In this document: piece by piece, positions 24,521 through 33,238 of the stretch
How positions within the stretch are numbered: position 1 is the first letter of the stretch
Layout of the letters: each line of letters opens with the position of its first letter
From: Candidatus Heimdallarchaeota archaeon
GTDB lineage: Archaea > Asgardarchaeota > Heimdallarchaeia > Heimdallarchaeales > Heimdallarchaeaceae
Length of the DNA: 41,666 nucleotides
Direction of reading: 5' to 3'
NCBI GenBank assembly: GCA_023705905.1
Contig: BPTK01000007.1
Span: forward strand, 1 to 41,666
Notes under the pieces: model-generated
Seen by the model: the letters and a program-made list of their open reading frames with translations, nothing else
Databases searched by the model: none
Told to the model about the DNA's origin: nothing
Position numbers and translations under genes: made by a program

Positions 24521-25912
24521 ATGTGTGACACAGTAGTTGCAGTAGGTAAGTCTACCAAAGATGGTAGTGTTATTTTAGGTAAAAATTCAAATCGTGTTCC
24601 TAATGAGGTTCATAATATTGAATATGTTAAAGGGAAAAAGCATGGTGCTAATGCCAAGGTTAAATGTACCTATATCACAATTCCACAAGCAAAAGAAACA
24701 TACGATGTTCTTTTATTGAAACCATTCTGGATGTTTGGTTGTGAAATGGGCAGTAATGAGTTTGGAGTAACTATAGGTAATGAAGCTGTTTGGAGCAAGG
24801 AACCTATCCGCGACAACGGTTTACTTGGTATGGATATGATACGTCTAGCACTAGAGCGATCAAAAACTGCAAAGGAAGCACTTGAAACAATAACCGACCT
24901 TTTAGAGAAATACGGACAAGGAGGGCAATGTACTTATGGAGTCAAAGGTCGTGATTATCATAATTCATTCATTATTGCAGATTCAAAAGAAGCTTGGATT
25001 CTGGAAACAGCTGATAGGTTTTGGATAGCAGAGAAAGTGAAAGGAATACGAACAATATCCAACACTCTCTCAATAGGTAGCGACTATGACCTTATTCATC
25101 CAGAGCTAATAGATCATGCCATCAACAAAGGTTATTGTAAAAGCAAAGATGATTTCCATTTTGCTAATAATTTTATCCCTAAATTCCGCATTTATCATGC
25201 TGTAAAAGAGTCTCAACCTAGATCACAATATTTTGCAAAAGGATTTGACAGGCAACAATGTACTACAGCTCTTCTCCTAAGAAACAAAGGAAAGATAACT
25301 CCAGAAGACGTGATGGAAGTTCTTAGAAATCACAATGTTAAACCAGAAGAAGAAGCTACTTGGTCAGCTTCAAAAGCTTCTGCTAAGAGTCCTTGTCAAC
25401 ATGCGACAGGTATGACTGTGCCTAGTCAATCTACAGGTTCCATAGTTTCTCATCTGAAAAAAAACATACAAGTTCACTGGGTTACAGGTACATCAAGCCC
25501 ATGTACAAGTACATTCAAACCTGTATTCTTGCCTAATGCAGGATTCAGTAAAAAACCAATTTTGGGAGATGAAAAATACAATGAGAAAGCTCTCTGGTGG
25601 CAACATGAGAAACTTCACCGATTGGTTTTATTAGACTACCAAAAAAGGTTAGGAACATACAAAGAAGATCGAGATAAGTTTGAGAAAAAATATGTTAAAA
25701 AGGTTAATACAATTCTCAAAGGTTTACCAGTAAAACCAACAAAAGCTGATTTAACAAAAATGAAGAAAATTACAGCAGATTCATTTAAAGAAAGCCGAAA
25801 GTTAACAGGTGAATGGATAAATAATATAAGCAATCTTCCAATCGAAACAGGTACAGGCAGGCTCTATCGAAGGTTTTGGAATAAATACAGCAAAGCTGAT
25901 GGTTTAGAATAA
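24521..25912 (+). CDS. C69-family N-terminal-nucleophile dipeptidase
   Basis: The start is ATG 24521, not the track's TTG 24518, because C69 enzymes need Cys directly after the initiator Met: M-CDTVVAVGKSTKDGSVILGKNSNR. Removal of Met exposes Cys as the nucleophile. GQGGQCTYGVKGRDYHNSF and WILETADRFW follow the family pattern of PepD-like dipeptidases. The protein has 463 residues. It probably cleaves dipeptides in the cytosol and complements the M20 peptidase encoded 56 bp upstream on the same strand. Confidence 0.88.
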   Translation: MCDTVVAVGKSTKDGSVILGKNSNRVPNEVHNIEYVKGKKHGANAKVKCTYITIPQAKETYDVLLLKPFWMFGCEMGSNEFGVTIGNEAVWSKEPIRDNGLLGMDMIRLALERSKTAKEALETITDLLEKYGQGGQCTYGVKGRDYHNSFIIADSKEAWILETADRFWIAEKVKGIRTISNTLSIGSDYDLIHPELIDHAINKGYCKSKDDFHFANNFIPKFRIYHAVKESQPRSQYFAKGFDRQQCTTALLLRNKGKITPEDVMEVLRNHNVKPEEEATWSASKASAKSPCQHATGMTVPSQSTGSIVSHLKKNIQVHWVTGTSSPCTSTFKPVFLPNAGFSKKPILGDEKYNEKALWWQHEKLHRLVLLDYQKRLGTYKEDRDKFEKKYVKKVNTILKGLPVKPTKADLTKMKKITADSFKESRKLTGEWINNISNLPIETGTGRLYRRFWNKYSKADGLE

Positions 25913-25935
25913 AATAAAGAGTAGCGTAAACTCAG

Positions 25936-25979
25936 AGGTGCCGTTCTTTACATTGCCATAGGCTCAAACGGTAAAACCT
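25936..25979 (+). other. imperfect stem-loop in the intergenic gap
   Basis: AGGT-G-CCGTT (25936-25945) can pair with AACGG-TAAA-ACCT (25967-25979) around a 21-nt loop that itself contains GCCATAGGC. The gap 25913-26073 otherwise shows no gene. A TATA-like AAGTTTAATTTTTAT near 26040 serves the next gene. Function, if any, is unknown. Confidence 0.2.
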
Positions 25980-26073
25980 TCATCATAATTCACGCTATTT
26001 AACAAATTATTGCCTCATAAAATAAGTTTACCTTTACGATAAGTTTAATTTTTATGAATTCTCTATCATAGAT

Positions 26074-27825
26074 ATGAAAGAGAGTATCACTCAATTCTTA
26101 GAGAAGGAATATCTCGAAACTGTAAGAATTCATCAGCTTCGTCAATTGTTTGAAAGGTATCGAAATTTAAATTCAGAGATGGTCGAAAAATTCGAACAAG
26201 AATATTCGAAGCCAAAGAATTTGATAGTATCTGCTCTATATACAGCTGATTATATAATAATGTCATCAGAAGTAAAATTTGAACTTGAAGATGATGCCAG
26301 AAGGAGAGAGATTATAGAATTCTGGATAAACTTGAACATAACTAATGATGAGATATGGTATGAACTAACTTACATTGTAGCTTTTTCATATAGAGTTGCT
26401 TCGATGCTCAGAAAACGTTACTATTATTTGATGGATAGAGGAGTTGCTAAGCAAATTGCTGCATCATTGGTAGCAGATTACTTCATTCGACACCATCTAG
26501 CATACATTTCTGATAAATTAAATATCATCCCAAATTGGTGGATAGTTTTTCTAATGGAAACTGCGATGTGTCAAACAATATTTTCAACAACTCAAAAGAA
26601 GTGGGATAACAGCCAAGAAATACTCCATTCTAATGAAAATGGCTTATTAGCACAGATAGTTGCAAATAACTTCATAGGGGAAGCTGTAGGGGAACCTAAT
26701 CAAGCAGTTCCAATACCTTATTTCAAGGATTCTTCTATATTCTATTACGCTTCATGGATGAAAGACACATCCAAAAAAGATCGGTTTGAATCACTATTAA
26801 AAGCTAAAGATTCAACTACAGTTCATAAAGAATTCAAGAAGTGTACTCCATTAATGGATGCGAATAACCCCCATATATTGAAATATATGAGACTTGCTGG
26901 AAAACACGCTATATCTTCTCCTGAAATAAATTTCATTGTTGTGAATTCTCAGACTACAGACGCTGAGGGTTGGGTTGGGCTACTTACACCTTTAGACGAT
27001 ATTAATATGAAGGAGATAGAAACTTTGTTGAAGCTAAAATTAGAGGATGTAAAAGCTTTTGAGAAATATTTAAAATATCTTCCAACAATCCAAGTCTTTC
27101 AAAGAGAAGTAAAAGAAGAGCGTGAAGTTGCTGAGGAAAAAATCGTAATAGAGGAGAAGAAGGGATTCTTCAAGAGATTATTTTCAAGATCCAAGAAAGA
27201 GAAGAAACCTGCGCCCGTTAAAGCTGTAAAAACGCCTCAAGCAATTGATAAGTGGTATAGATTGATTTTAGATGAATTACTCATCGCATGTGTTTCAGGA
27301 ATAGGATTAGGTTTGGAAATTTATGATTCGTATCGAGAAGATAATTTCGTTATAAGTGGATTAATTGAATCGGAACAAAAAGAAACTCAACCAACAGTCT
27401 TCTACTCCGAAGCTAGTGTGCCTTTTCCATCTGAATTTCTTGATCCCATTATAGGTCTTGTTGAAGTAGGTAAGCTATTTATTGGAGCTGTAAAAAATGT
27501 GGCTACAATCTCAGTTATTCCTGAAGAAGCATTCTATCTCGATAGACAAAATGAGGATCTTTATAGACTTGTAGAATTTGTTTTCGGTGAAAAACTATTA
27601 GTTGGCATATTAGCGGAAAAACAAGCTAAAACAGCAATGACACTCGCCAGACCAGAACCAAAATATCAAAGAAGATCACTTCAAAGAAAAGCCAACGAGT
27701 TCGTACATGCAAGAAGAGTCAACAAAACTGACGATGTAGGTAAGAGAACGCTTTCAAGAGAGATAAATTGGGATACGGTTAAATTAAGTTACGAGGAAAA
27801 ACCATTATTTTACAAGAAAAATTAG
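26074..27825 (+). CDS. unrecognised 583-residue helical protein with basic linker
   Basis: I do not recognise a family. The N-terminal 330 residues are helix-rich and aromatic (RYRNLNSEMVEKFEQEY; WWIVFLMETAMCQTIFSTTQ) but not clearly membrane-spanning. A charged linker near residues 350-390 (KKGFFKRLFSRSKKEKKPAPVK) separates them from a C-terminal domain of about 190 residues. That domain contains small-residue strands (ACVSGIGLGLEIYDSYREDNF, VGKLFIGAVKNVATISVIPEE) that could suit a longin- or roadblock-like sensory fold, but this is a guess. The basic linker could touch membrane or nucleic acid. It has its own TATA-like promoter and is followed by a T-rich stretch at 27826-27851. Confidence 0.55.
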   Translation: MKESITQFLEKEYLETVRIHQLRQLFERYRNLNSEMVEKFEQEYSKPKNLIVSALYTADYIIMSSEVKFELEDDARRREIIEFWINLNITNDEIWYELTYIVAFSYRVASMLRKRYYYLMDRGVAKQIAASLVADYFIRHHLAYISDKLNIIPNWWIVFLMETAMCQTIFSTTQKKWDNSQEILHSNENGLLAQIVANNFIGEAVGEPNQAVPIPYFKDSSIFYYASWMKDTSKKDRFESLLKAKDSTTVHKEFKKCTPLMDANNPHILKYMRLAGKHAISSPEINFIVVNSQTTDAEGWVGLLTPLDDINMKEIETLLKLKLEDVKAFEKYLKYLPTIQVFQREVKEEREVAEEKIVIEEKKGFFKRLFSRSKKEKKPAPVKAVKTPQAIDKWYRLILDELLIACVSGIGLGLEIYDSYREDNFVISGLIESEQKETQPTVFYSEASVPFPSEFLDPIIGLVEVGKLFIGAVKNVATISVIPEEAFYLDRQNEDLYRLVEFVFGEKLLVGILAEKQAKTAMTLARPEPKYQRRSLQRKANEFVHARRVNKTDDVGKRTLSREINWDTVKLSYEEKPLFYKKN

Positions 27826-27935
27826 TCTCTTTTTCCAACTTTTTCTTCTTATTCGCGGAATAAACTACTAGAAACTATATATTAAATCGCGTGAATCCAT
27901 GTATAGAAAGGTAAGTGGGCTAGGGGCAAATATGT

Positions 27936-28736
27936 ATGAATGACCATAATACCAATGCTAATTTCTTCTTTTTGCGAGGAAAGGATGGATTCCTCAAAGG
28001 AAATTATCAGAATTGTATAAAGGATTTAATGTATGCTCAAGAGATGTATACAACGATAGGTAATAAAGAGAAATCTGCAGAAAGTTCACTTCTTCTAGCT
28101 TCTGCATACTTTAACATCACTCGTTTTGATCAATCAAGATTGATGTTTGCTAGAGCATATTCGAGGTTCAAAGAACTTAACAAATTAGTGAAATTAGGAG
28201 AATGTGCGTTAGCTCTTGGCGAGATTTATAAGGAAGAAGGGGAGTTCAAGCAAAGTAGACAGTATCTATTAGAATCCATACATATGTTTACAAATCTAAA
28301 AGATACAGAAAAAATAGCTGATTCATGGAAGCAACTAGCTGAAGCATATCAGATGGATCTTTCAGATTCGCATGATCATCAAGTAAGTATTGTTGAAGCT
28401 TACAAAACAGCACTTGATTATTATAAAAAGGCAAAAAATAACAGAATGAAAGCAGAATGTGAATTTGATTTAGGTCATGTTTTAATCTCCCAATCTAATC
28501 ATTCAGAAGCTTTGAAATTTCTTTCTCCAGCATTCAACTACTTCAAGGAAACAAATAATCACGATAATGTAATTACTATTGCAATACTAATTGGTCGAAT
28601 ATATTTTGAACTTAGGAAAAAACCTAAAGCTAAGGAATACATGTTCGAGGCTATAAATCAGATGAAAAAGGCTAATTATAATCCAGAAAAAATTAGTTCT
28701 GTACAAAATACAATTGTTGCCATGTTTGCGGGTTAA
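27936..28736 (+). CDS. tetratricopeptide-repeat protein
   Basis: This 266-residue helical protein is built of five to six TPR units, seen as FFFLRGKDGFLKGNYQNCIK, LLLASAYFNITRFDQSRLMF, LALGEIYKEEGEFKQSRQYL, DLGHVLISQSNHSEALKFL and LIGRIYFELRKKPKAKEYM. It resembles the TPR superhelices of Asgard and eukaryotic adaptor proteins, and the partner is unknown. An ATATATTAAAT element (about 27878-27888) precedes it. Its stop is separated by one base from the stop of the convergent TPR-like gene, so the two transcripts likely overlap at their 3' ends. Confidence 0.8.
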   Translation: MNDHNTNANFFFLRGKDGFLKGNYQNCIKDLMYAQEMYTTIGNKEKSAESSLLLASAYFNITRFDQSRLMFARAYSRFKELNKLVKLGECALALGEIYKEEGEFKQSRQYLLESIHMFTNLKDTEKIADSWKQLAEAYQMDLSDSHDHQVSIVEAYKTALDYYKKAKNNRMKAECEFDLGHVLISQSNHSEALKFLSPAFNYFKETNNHDNVITIAILIGRIYFELRKKPKAKEYMFEAINQMKKANYNPEKISSVQNTIVAMFAG

Positions 28737-28737
28737 G

Positions 28738-30336
28738 TTAGCTCTTCAGAGCTAATAGTTGTTTATAGGATATTGCTATATCGTCAATTGGGATTAAAAT
28801 TTCAATCTTTTTGAAACGTTGTGGAGCTCGCAAAAGATCGTTTACAAATTTAATATCAAAATCCTCATTATGTTTATTTTCTCTGAGCTTCTTGGGTAAA
28901 ATGTGTCCAATTACTTGATATCCTGAGAATACCTTTCGTTTTTTCCTTAAATCTTTTTCATCCATTGTTGAACCTACAAACAAAAGAGACTGTATATCAT
29001 CATCATGGTTTAAAGCGGTAATAACAAAGATTTCCAAATTTACTAGTATGTCATCCTTACTATCTCTGTAGAAAAATTTGCTTATATTGTTCTTCAATAC
29101 GTACCTATCTTTAATTGAAATAAGTAATTTCTCTTCTATCAAGTTTCTCGAAAGTGCAAATGTGGCATCTGAATCACTGACAGCATTAGCAAATTCCACA
29201 CTTTTAGCGTTGTCACTGATTAAACATGAACTGGTGAATTTCAATGTTAGCTTTTTCAGTGACTGAGTTGTTTGTGAAGATGAAGCAAGATCATAAACCA
29301 TGGGTATCCCTAGAAGCTGAGCGAGGGTATATGCGTAACCTTTCCTAATCTTTCTTTGTTCATCATCATTTGTATAAAAAGAGAATTCTATCGCTTTTTC
29401 AAAATGAACTAAAGCTAATTTATACTCCTTGTATTCTGCAATACCATGAGCTATGGCAGAATAAAACATCGCTTTCTTATTGCGTTTTAATCCTTTTATG
29501 AAATCATCTATTTGTTTTATTGATGGTTCTAGTAAGCTTTCTGAGAGTTTCAAAATACTTGCAAGTATAGTTAAGCGTCTAGTTGCTTCATAATCTGACT
29601 TTAGAAACTTAATGGCTCGTAAAACAACACTTACACCTTTTAGTATTGTTTCTTTATTCTTCGAAACAACAGCAAGTTCGGGGTTATCAGAAAACAATTG
29701 TAAGAAGAAATCTGAAGGCATTATAATTTTTTCGTTGGGATAAGGTTTTGAAGTAATTATATCAATTATATTGGAGCAAAACTCTATTGCTTTGTTTGTT
29801 TCTTTTTTGAATAGATGCAGTAGACCTATGTTGACATCGCAAAATACGATGTTCTCATATATATTGTGTTCTTCTGACAATTCTTTAGATTTAAGAAGAA
29901 AACCCATTGCTTTTTCTTTTCCAATTGTCCTATTTATGACAAACAACATGTTGTAAACCTTAATCTGTATCTTTGGATCCTTCAATTTCTTAGCAAGAAC
30001 ATCTGCTTTTAAAACCGCTTTTTCAGCTCCCTCATAATCATTAGAAAGCAAGAATGAATCTGCTAATGCTAGGTAGAAAAATGCAGTCAATACTTTAGGA
30101 ACTAAAGGAAGTAAAACCTTTACATGACGTAATATTATCATTCCTTCATCTTTATTTTCCAAATTGAACTGTTTTTTACACTCGGTTAACATATATTCTA
30201 CAAGATCTATTATAGTCAGATTCTTTTCCAGCTGTAAATCATCCAAAATTTTAGCGAACTTAGATTTATCCTTTACTTTATTTGCGAAGGTTTGAGGTTT
30301 TGTAGACTTAAGGTAATTGTGTAATAACACGGTCAT
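28738..30336 (-). CDS. TPR-like protein with C-terminal unknown domain
   Basis: In this 532-residue protein residues about 80-350 form helical hairpins with TPR spacing (AFFYLALADSFLLSNDYEGAEKAV, CDVNIGLLHLFKKETNKAIEF, IAHGIAEYKEYKLALVHFEKAI). The last 180 residues (from about TLKFTSSCLISDNAKSVEF) look like a separate alpha/beta domain with strands such as LVNLEIFVITALNHDDD and KIEILIPIDDIAISY. I cannot name it. It faces the TPR gene at 27936 and lies upstream of, and on the same strand as, no close partner; hisS is 76 bp away. Confidence 0.65.
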   Translation of the reverse strand: MTVLLHNYLKSTKPQTFANKVKDKSKFAKILDDLQLEKNLTIIDLVEYMLTECKKQFNLENKDEGMIILRHVKVLLPLVPKVLTAFFYLALADSFLLSNDYEGAEKAVLKADVLAKKLKDPKIQIKVYNMLFVINRTIGKEKAMGFLLKSKELSEEHNIYENIVFCDVNIGLLHLFKKETNKAIEFCSNIIDIITSKPYPNEKIIMPSDFFLQLFSDNPELAVVSKNKETILKGVSVVLRAIKFLKSDYEATRRLTILASILKLSESLLEPSIKQIDDFIKGLKRNKKAMFYSAIAHGIAEYKEYKLALVHFEKAIEFSFYTNDDEQRKIRKGYAYTLAQLLGIPMVYDLASSSQTTQSLKKLTLKFTSSCLISDNAKSVEFANAVSDSDATFALSRNLIEEKLLISIKDRYVLKNNISKFFYRDSKDDILVNLEIFVITALNHDDDIQSLLFVGSTMDEKDLRKKRKVFSGYQVIGHILPKKLRENKHNEDFDIKFVNDLLRAPQRFKKIEILIPIDDIAISYKQLLALKS

Positions 30337-30412
30337 TATAACACAAATAAAGAATTGGAATAAATTTCTTTTGTTCTTCCATTTTTCTTAAAGATGGAGA
30401 AAAACGGATTTT

Positions 30413-31915
30413 TTATATGCTAATTCGCTTCTTTAGTTCTTTTGTTAAATCAGAGATTAATACTAGAGATTCTTCTCTTGTTTCTAGATCTTTAAGAGTT
30501 ACACTCTTATTTTCTAAATCTCTTTCACCAACAATAACCATATAGGGAATATTTCTGTTTATAGCATCTTGGAATTGTTTCTTACGGTTCCAGCCAAATG
30601 GGTTAAACAATGTTGCAAAGTCAGCTCTTAGAGTCGCAACTATTTCAGCTGCAACATCAGTGACATCTTTTGTCATTGATGTAACATAGACCATAGCGGG
30701 ATGTTTATACTTATCTAGCTTTCCTTGCTCTTTTAGAATGGAATAGAGAACGGTTTCACCCATACCTATTCCAGTACAAGGAATTTTTCCACCACCAAAG
30801 TTCTCTACAAGTTGATCATATCTTCCTCCTCCAGCGATTGCCCTCACAACGGAACCTGTAGTGTCATAGAATTCGAATACTATTCCTGTGTAGTAATCTA
30901 GACCTCGTGCTACTGAAGCATCGTAAATGCAAGTATCAATAACTCCAAACATTTTCAAATGGACAGCAAGCTCATTCATTTTATCTAGAACTTCTATGGT
31001 TGCTTCATCTAAATGAATCTCATTTTGCATTTGTTCAATGAAAGCTTCTGGTTTACCTCTGATATTAGAAAATGCATATAGCTGATTTGATTGTAAATCT
31101 GTTAAACCTAGTTCTTTGAATGATTTCTTGATTACGTTCTCAGCAATCTCTTGTAAGCTATCAACATAAGGAGTCAGGTTAGAATCCTTCTGAAGTATTG
31201 AACTGTATTTTTCTAACTTTGGATCCTGCATCCATACAGTTCTAACTATCATAGAAAGATCTTCAGCTTTTTCTTTCTTAATTTTCTTATCTATTAAATC
31301 CTGTTTAATGTAACTTTGAATGTGTTTTTCACGAGAATCTATAGCTCTTATGACATCAGGTATATTTTCAATACCCAGGTGATTCAGATAATTTTGAACT
31401 AATTCTCTACTATTGATTGTACAAACAAACTCGTCTTCCTTTAGTCCAGCGAGCTTAATTACTTGCGTAGTAAGAGCAATAATCTCAGCATCAGCCCCAA
31501 CGTGGTCTACACCTATAATATCAGCATTGAATTGAAAGTGTTCTTTAACCCTTCCCCTTTGAGGTGTTTCATCTCGGAAAATTCTTGGAATGGAAAACCA
31601 TCTCATAGGTTTGGGATACCTTTGATGTTGGTTAGTAATTAATCGTGCTAAAGTAGGAGTTTGTTCTGGTCTAAGAACTAATCTGCGCTTTTCTCGATCT
31701 TCCAGACTGTATATTTCGTCATACAATTCCTGTCCAGACTTGTGCTCAATTAATTTAGCATATTCTAGGGAAGGTCCCTCGTATTCCTCAAAGCCGAACT
31801 TAGTAGAAACTTCGCGCATAATATTTAGAATCTTATTGATTTCAGCATAATCCTCAGGATAGAAGTCTCTGAATCCTTTGATACCTTTAAGAATCTCTTT
31901 TAGTTCAGAATCCAT
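30413..31915 (-). CDS. hisS: histidyl-tRNA synthetase
   Basis: The 500-residue class II synthetase has motif 1-2 segments (KGFRDFYPEDY, LVLRPEQTPTLARLI, WFSIPRIFRDETPQRGR). It also has the His-specific motif VARGLDYYTGIVFEF, motif 3 (GIGMGETVLY) and a C-terminal anticodon-binding domain (PAMVYVTSM to PYMVIVGERDLENKSVTLKDLETREE). It charges tRNA-His in the cytosol. It is longer than bacterial HisRS because of an insertion between motif 2 and the His motif (residues about 170-330), as expected for archaeal and eukaryotic forms. The Arf-like GTPase gene lies 80 bp upstream on the same strand. Confidence 0.95.
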   Translation of the reverse strand: MDSELKEILKGIKGFRDFYPEDYAEINKILNIMREVSTKFGFEEYEGPSLEYAKLIEHKSGQELYDEIYSLEDREKRRLVLRPEQTPTLARLITNQHQRYPKPMRWFSIPRIFRDETPQRGRVKEHFQFNADIIGVDHVGADAEIIALTTQVIKLAGLKEDEFVCTINSRELVQNYLNHLGIENIPDVIRAIDSREKHIQSYIKQDLIDKKIKKEKAEDLSMIVRTVWMQDPKLEKYSSILQKDSNLTPYVDSLQEIAENVIKKSFKELGLTDLQSNQLYAFSNIRGKPEAFIEQMQNEIHLDEATIEVLDKMNELAVHLKMFGVIDTCIYDASVARGLDYYTGIVFEFYDTTGSVVRAIAGGGRYDQLVENFGGGKIPCTGIGMGETVLYSILKEQGKLDKYKHPAMVYVTSMTKDVTDVAAEIVATLRADFATLFNPFGWNRKKQFQDAINRNIPYMVIVGERDLENKSVTLKDLETREESLVLISDLTKELKKRISI

Positions 31916-31995
31916 GGTTTATTCAAATTAAAGAATAATAGAAATTATTTAACATTATTGTTTAGCAATTGGTGTAAAAGTTTACTTGATAACCA

Positions 31996-32988
31996 CTAAT
32001 TGTTATCTAAATAGGAGATTTCAAACAATGGCATCTCTTTATCGGACCAGAAGGATTGGTTGTCAATCAAGTATTTCATTAGATAACCTGTCAAATCAGA
32101 TTCTGATATATTAGCACCTTTATTCTCTCTCAATCCTTGTATTTCCATGATGAATTCCGTTAATAATTTCATCAATAAACTGGCACCCTTTATTTCTTTA
32201 TTCTGATCAATCATATTTGTCATCAACCAACAGGATGTTTGATTGTCAGCAGCCATTACTACTTGTCGCCCGTTAAGAGTCATATAGTCAAGAATTGACT
32301 CATTACCAGATGCAAATTTGTAGCGAATGACAGGAAACATCCCTTCAGTATCATTAATTACGGATGGAGTGCGAATTCTTGCTTCAATTATACCATTATC
32401 AGTTTTAAGATAAGCAACAAAAGACTCTACAGATACTCCTGTGCTAATTAGATTTGTGATAATTGTGTTAGCTAACCAATCAATTGTTTTATTTAGATTT
32501 TCACCAGTAATCGGAGATACATTTAAACATTCAATCAATTGTCGAGGAGATGAAGATTTAAACAAATTGGAAACCTCATTGATTTCTTTCTGGTTAATCT
32601 TTTTATTCCATGTATTAATTAAAACAAGTATTGGTGAATCTTTCTTAATCCATTTCAAGGAACGAGTGAACCACTTCTTTGATTCTTTAATCTGATGTTC
32701 TTTAGTTGCATCAACAACAAAAATAAGCGCATCGGAACGAGAGATATAACTAGGCCAAAGAGAGTTTCGAAAAGGTTCTTTACCTCCCAAATCTGTCAAA
32801 CCAAGCTTCAATCCATTGATATTGACTAGTTCTTGATTAATACCATATGTTGAGTAGGTTTCAGTAATCTCTTCGTTAAGGAGCTTGTTGATAATAGTAG
32901 TTTTCCCAACACCGTCTAATCCAGCGACTGATATAGAAACATCTCTATCATCTGACAACCAAGTTGAATTTGAATTAAGATCTAACAA
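31996..32988 (-). CDS. Arf-like small GTPase with extra C-terminal domain
   Basis: The 330-residue protein begins with a TTG start, since no in-frame ATG is close. Residues 17-180 form a small-GTPase domain of Arf/SR-beta style. Walker A is GLDGVGKT (23-30), the switch I Thr is near residue 47 (YSTYGIN), and switch II is DLGGK (66-70). The G4 position reads NTWN (125-128) instead of NKxD, and G5 is SPITGEN. The catalytic Gln expected after DLGG is Lys. About 150 C-terminal residues (VESFVAYLKTDNGIIEARI ... ASLLMKLLTEFIMEIQGL) form an additional alpha/beta domain that could be longin- or roadblock-like. It is a eukaryotic-signature protein typical of Asgard archaea; its partner is unknown. Confidence 0.8.
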   Translation of the reverse strand: MLDLNSNSTWLSDDRDVSISVAGLDGVGKTTIINKLLNEEITETYSTYGINQELVNINGLKLGLTDLGGKEPFRNSLWPSYISRSDALIFVVDATKEHQIKESKKWFTRSLKWIKKDSPILVLINTWNKKINQKEINEVSNLFKSSSPRQLIECLNVSPITGENLNKTIDWLANTIITNLISTGVSVESFVAYLKTDNGIIEARIRTPSVINDTEGMFPVIRYKFASGNESILDYMTLNGRQVVMAADNQTSCWLMTNMIDQNKEIKGASLLMKLLTEFIMEIQGLRENKGANISESDLTGYLMKYLIDNQSFWSDKEMPLFEISYLDNN

Positions 32989-33011
32989 ACTATATTCACT
33001 TCTTTCCCTTC

Positions 33012-33034
33012 TTCACACTAACAGTGTGTGGTGA
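33012..33034. promoter_or_regulatory. inverted repeat between GTPase and thermosome genes
   Basis: CACACT-AAC-AGTGTG (33014-33028) is a perfect 6-bp dyad with 3-nt spacer, flanked by TTCAC and GTGAA. It lies about 25-45 bp before the GTPase start on the minus strand, where a repressor could block transcription. Beyond it, 33040-33238 carries the thermosome promoter: AAATATATAAGA (about 33131-33142) and TTATATATC (about 33170) are TATA candidates, and GAGGT lies 8 nt before ATG 33239. Confidence 0.35.
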
Positions 33035-33238
33035 ATCATCAGAAAACACCTAAATATTTATTGGTAATCTAATCTTAAAAATATATGCAGTTAGGTAATT
33101 AAGTCGGGAAAGTATGCTAGAAAAACAAAGAAAATATATAAGAGAATATTTTTTTCAAAATAGCAACAGTTATATATCAATGATTAGAAAAACAACTTGA
33201 AATTTATACTCAATCACTATTAGAGTGAGGTAAAAAAT

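Noticed and set aside
25913-26073. tRNA or riboswitch in the gap with GGTGCCGTT...AACGGTAAAACC
   Set aside because: There is no cloverleaf, T-loop GTTCRA or CCA end, and the stem is imperfect. I kept it only as a weak stem-loop.
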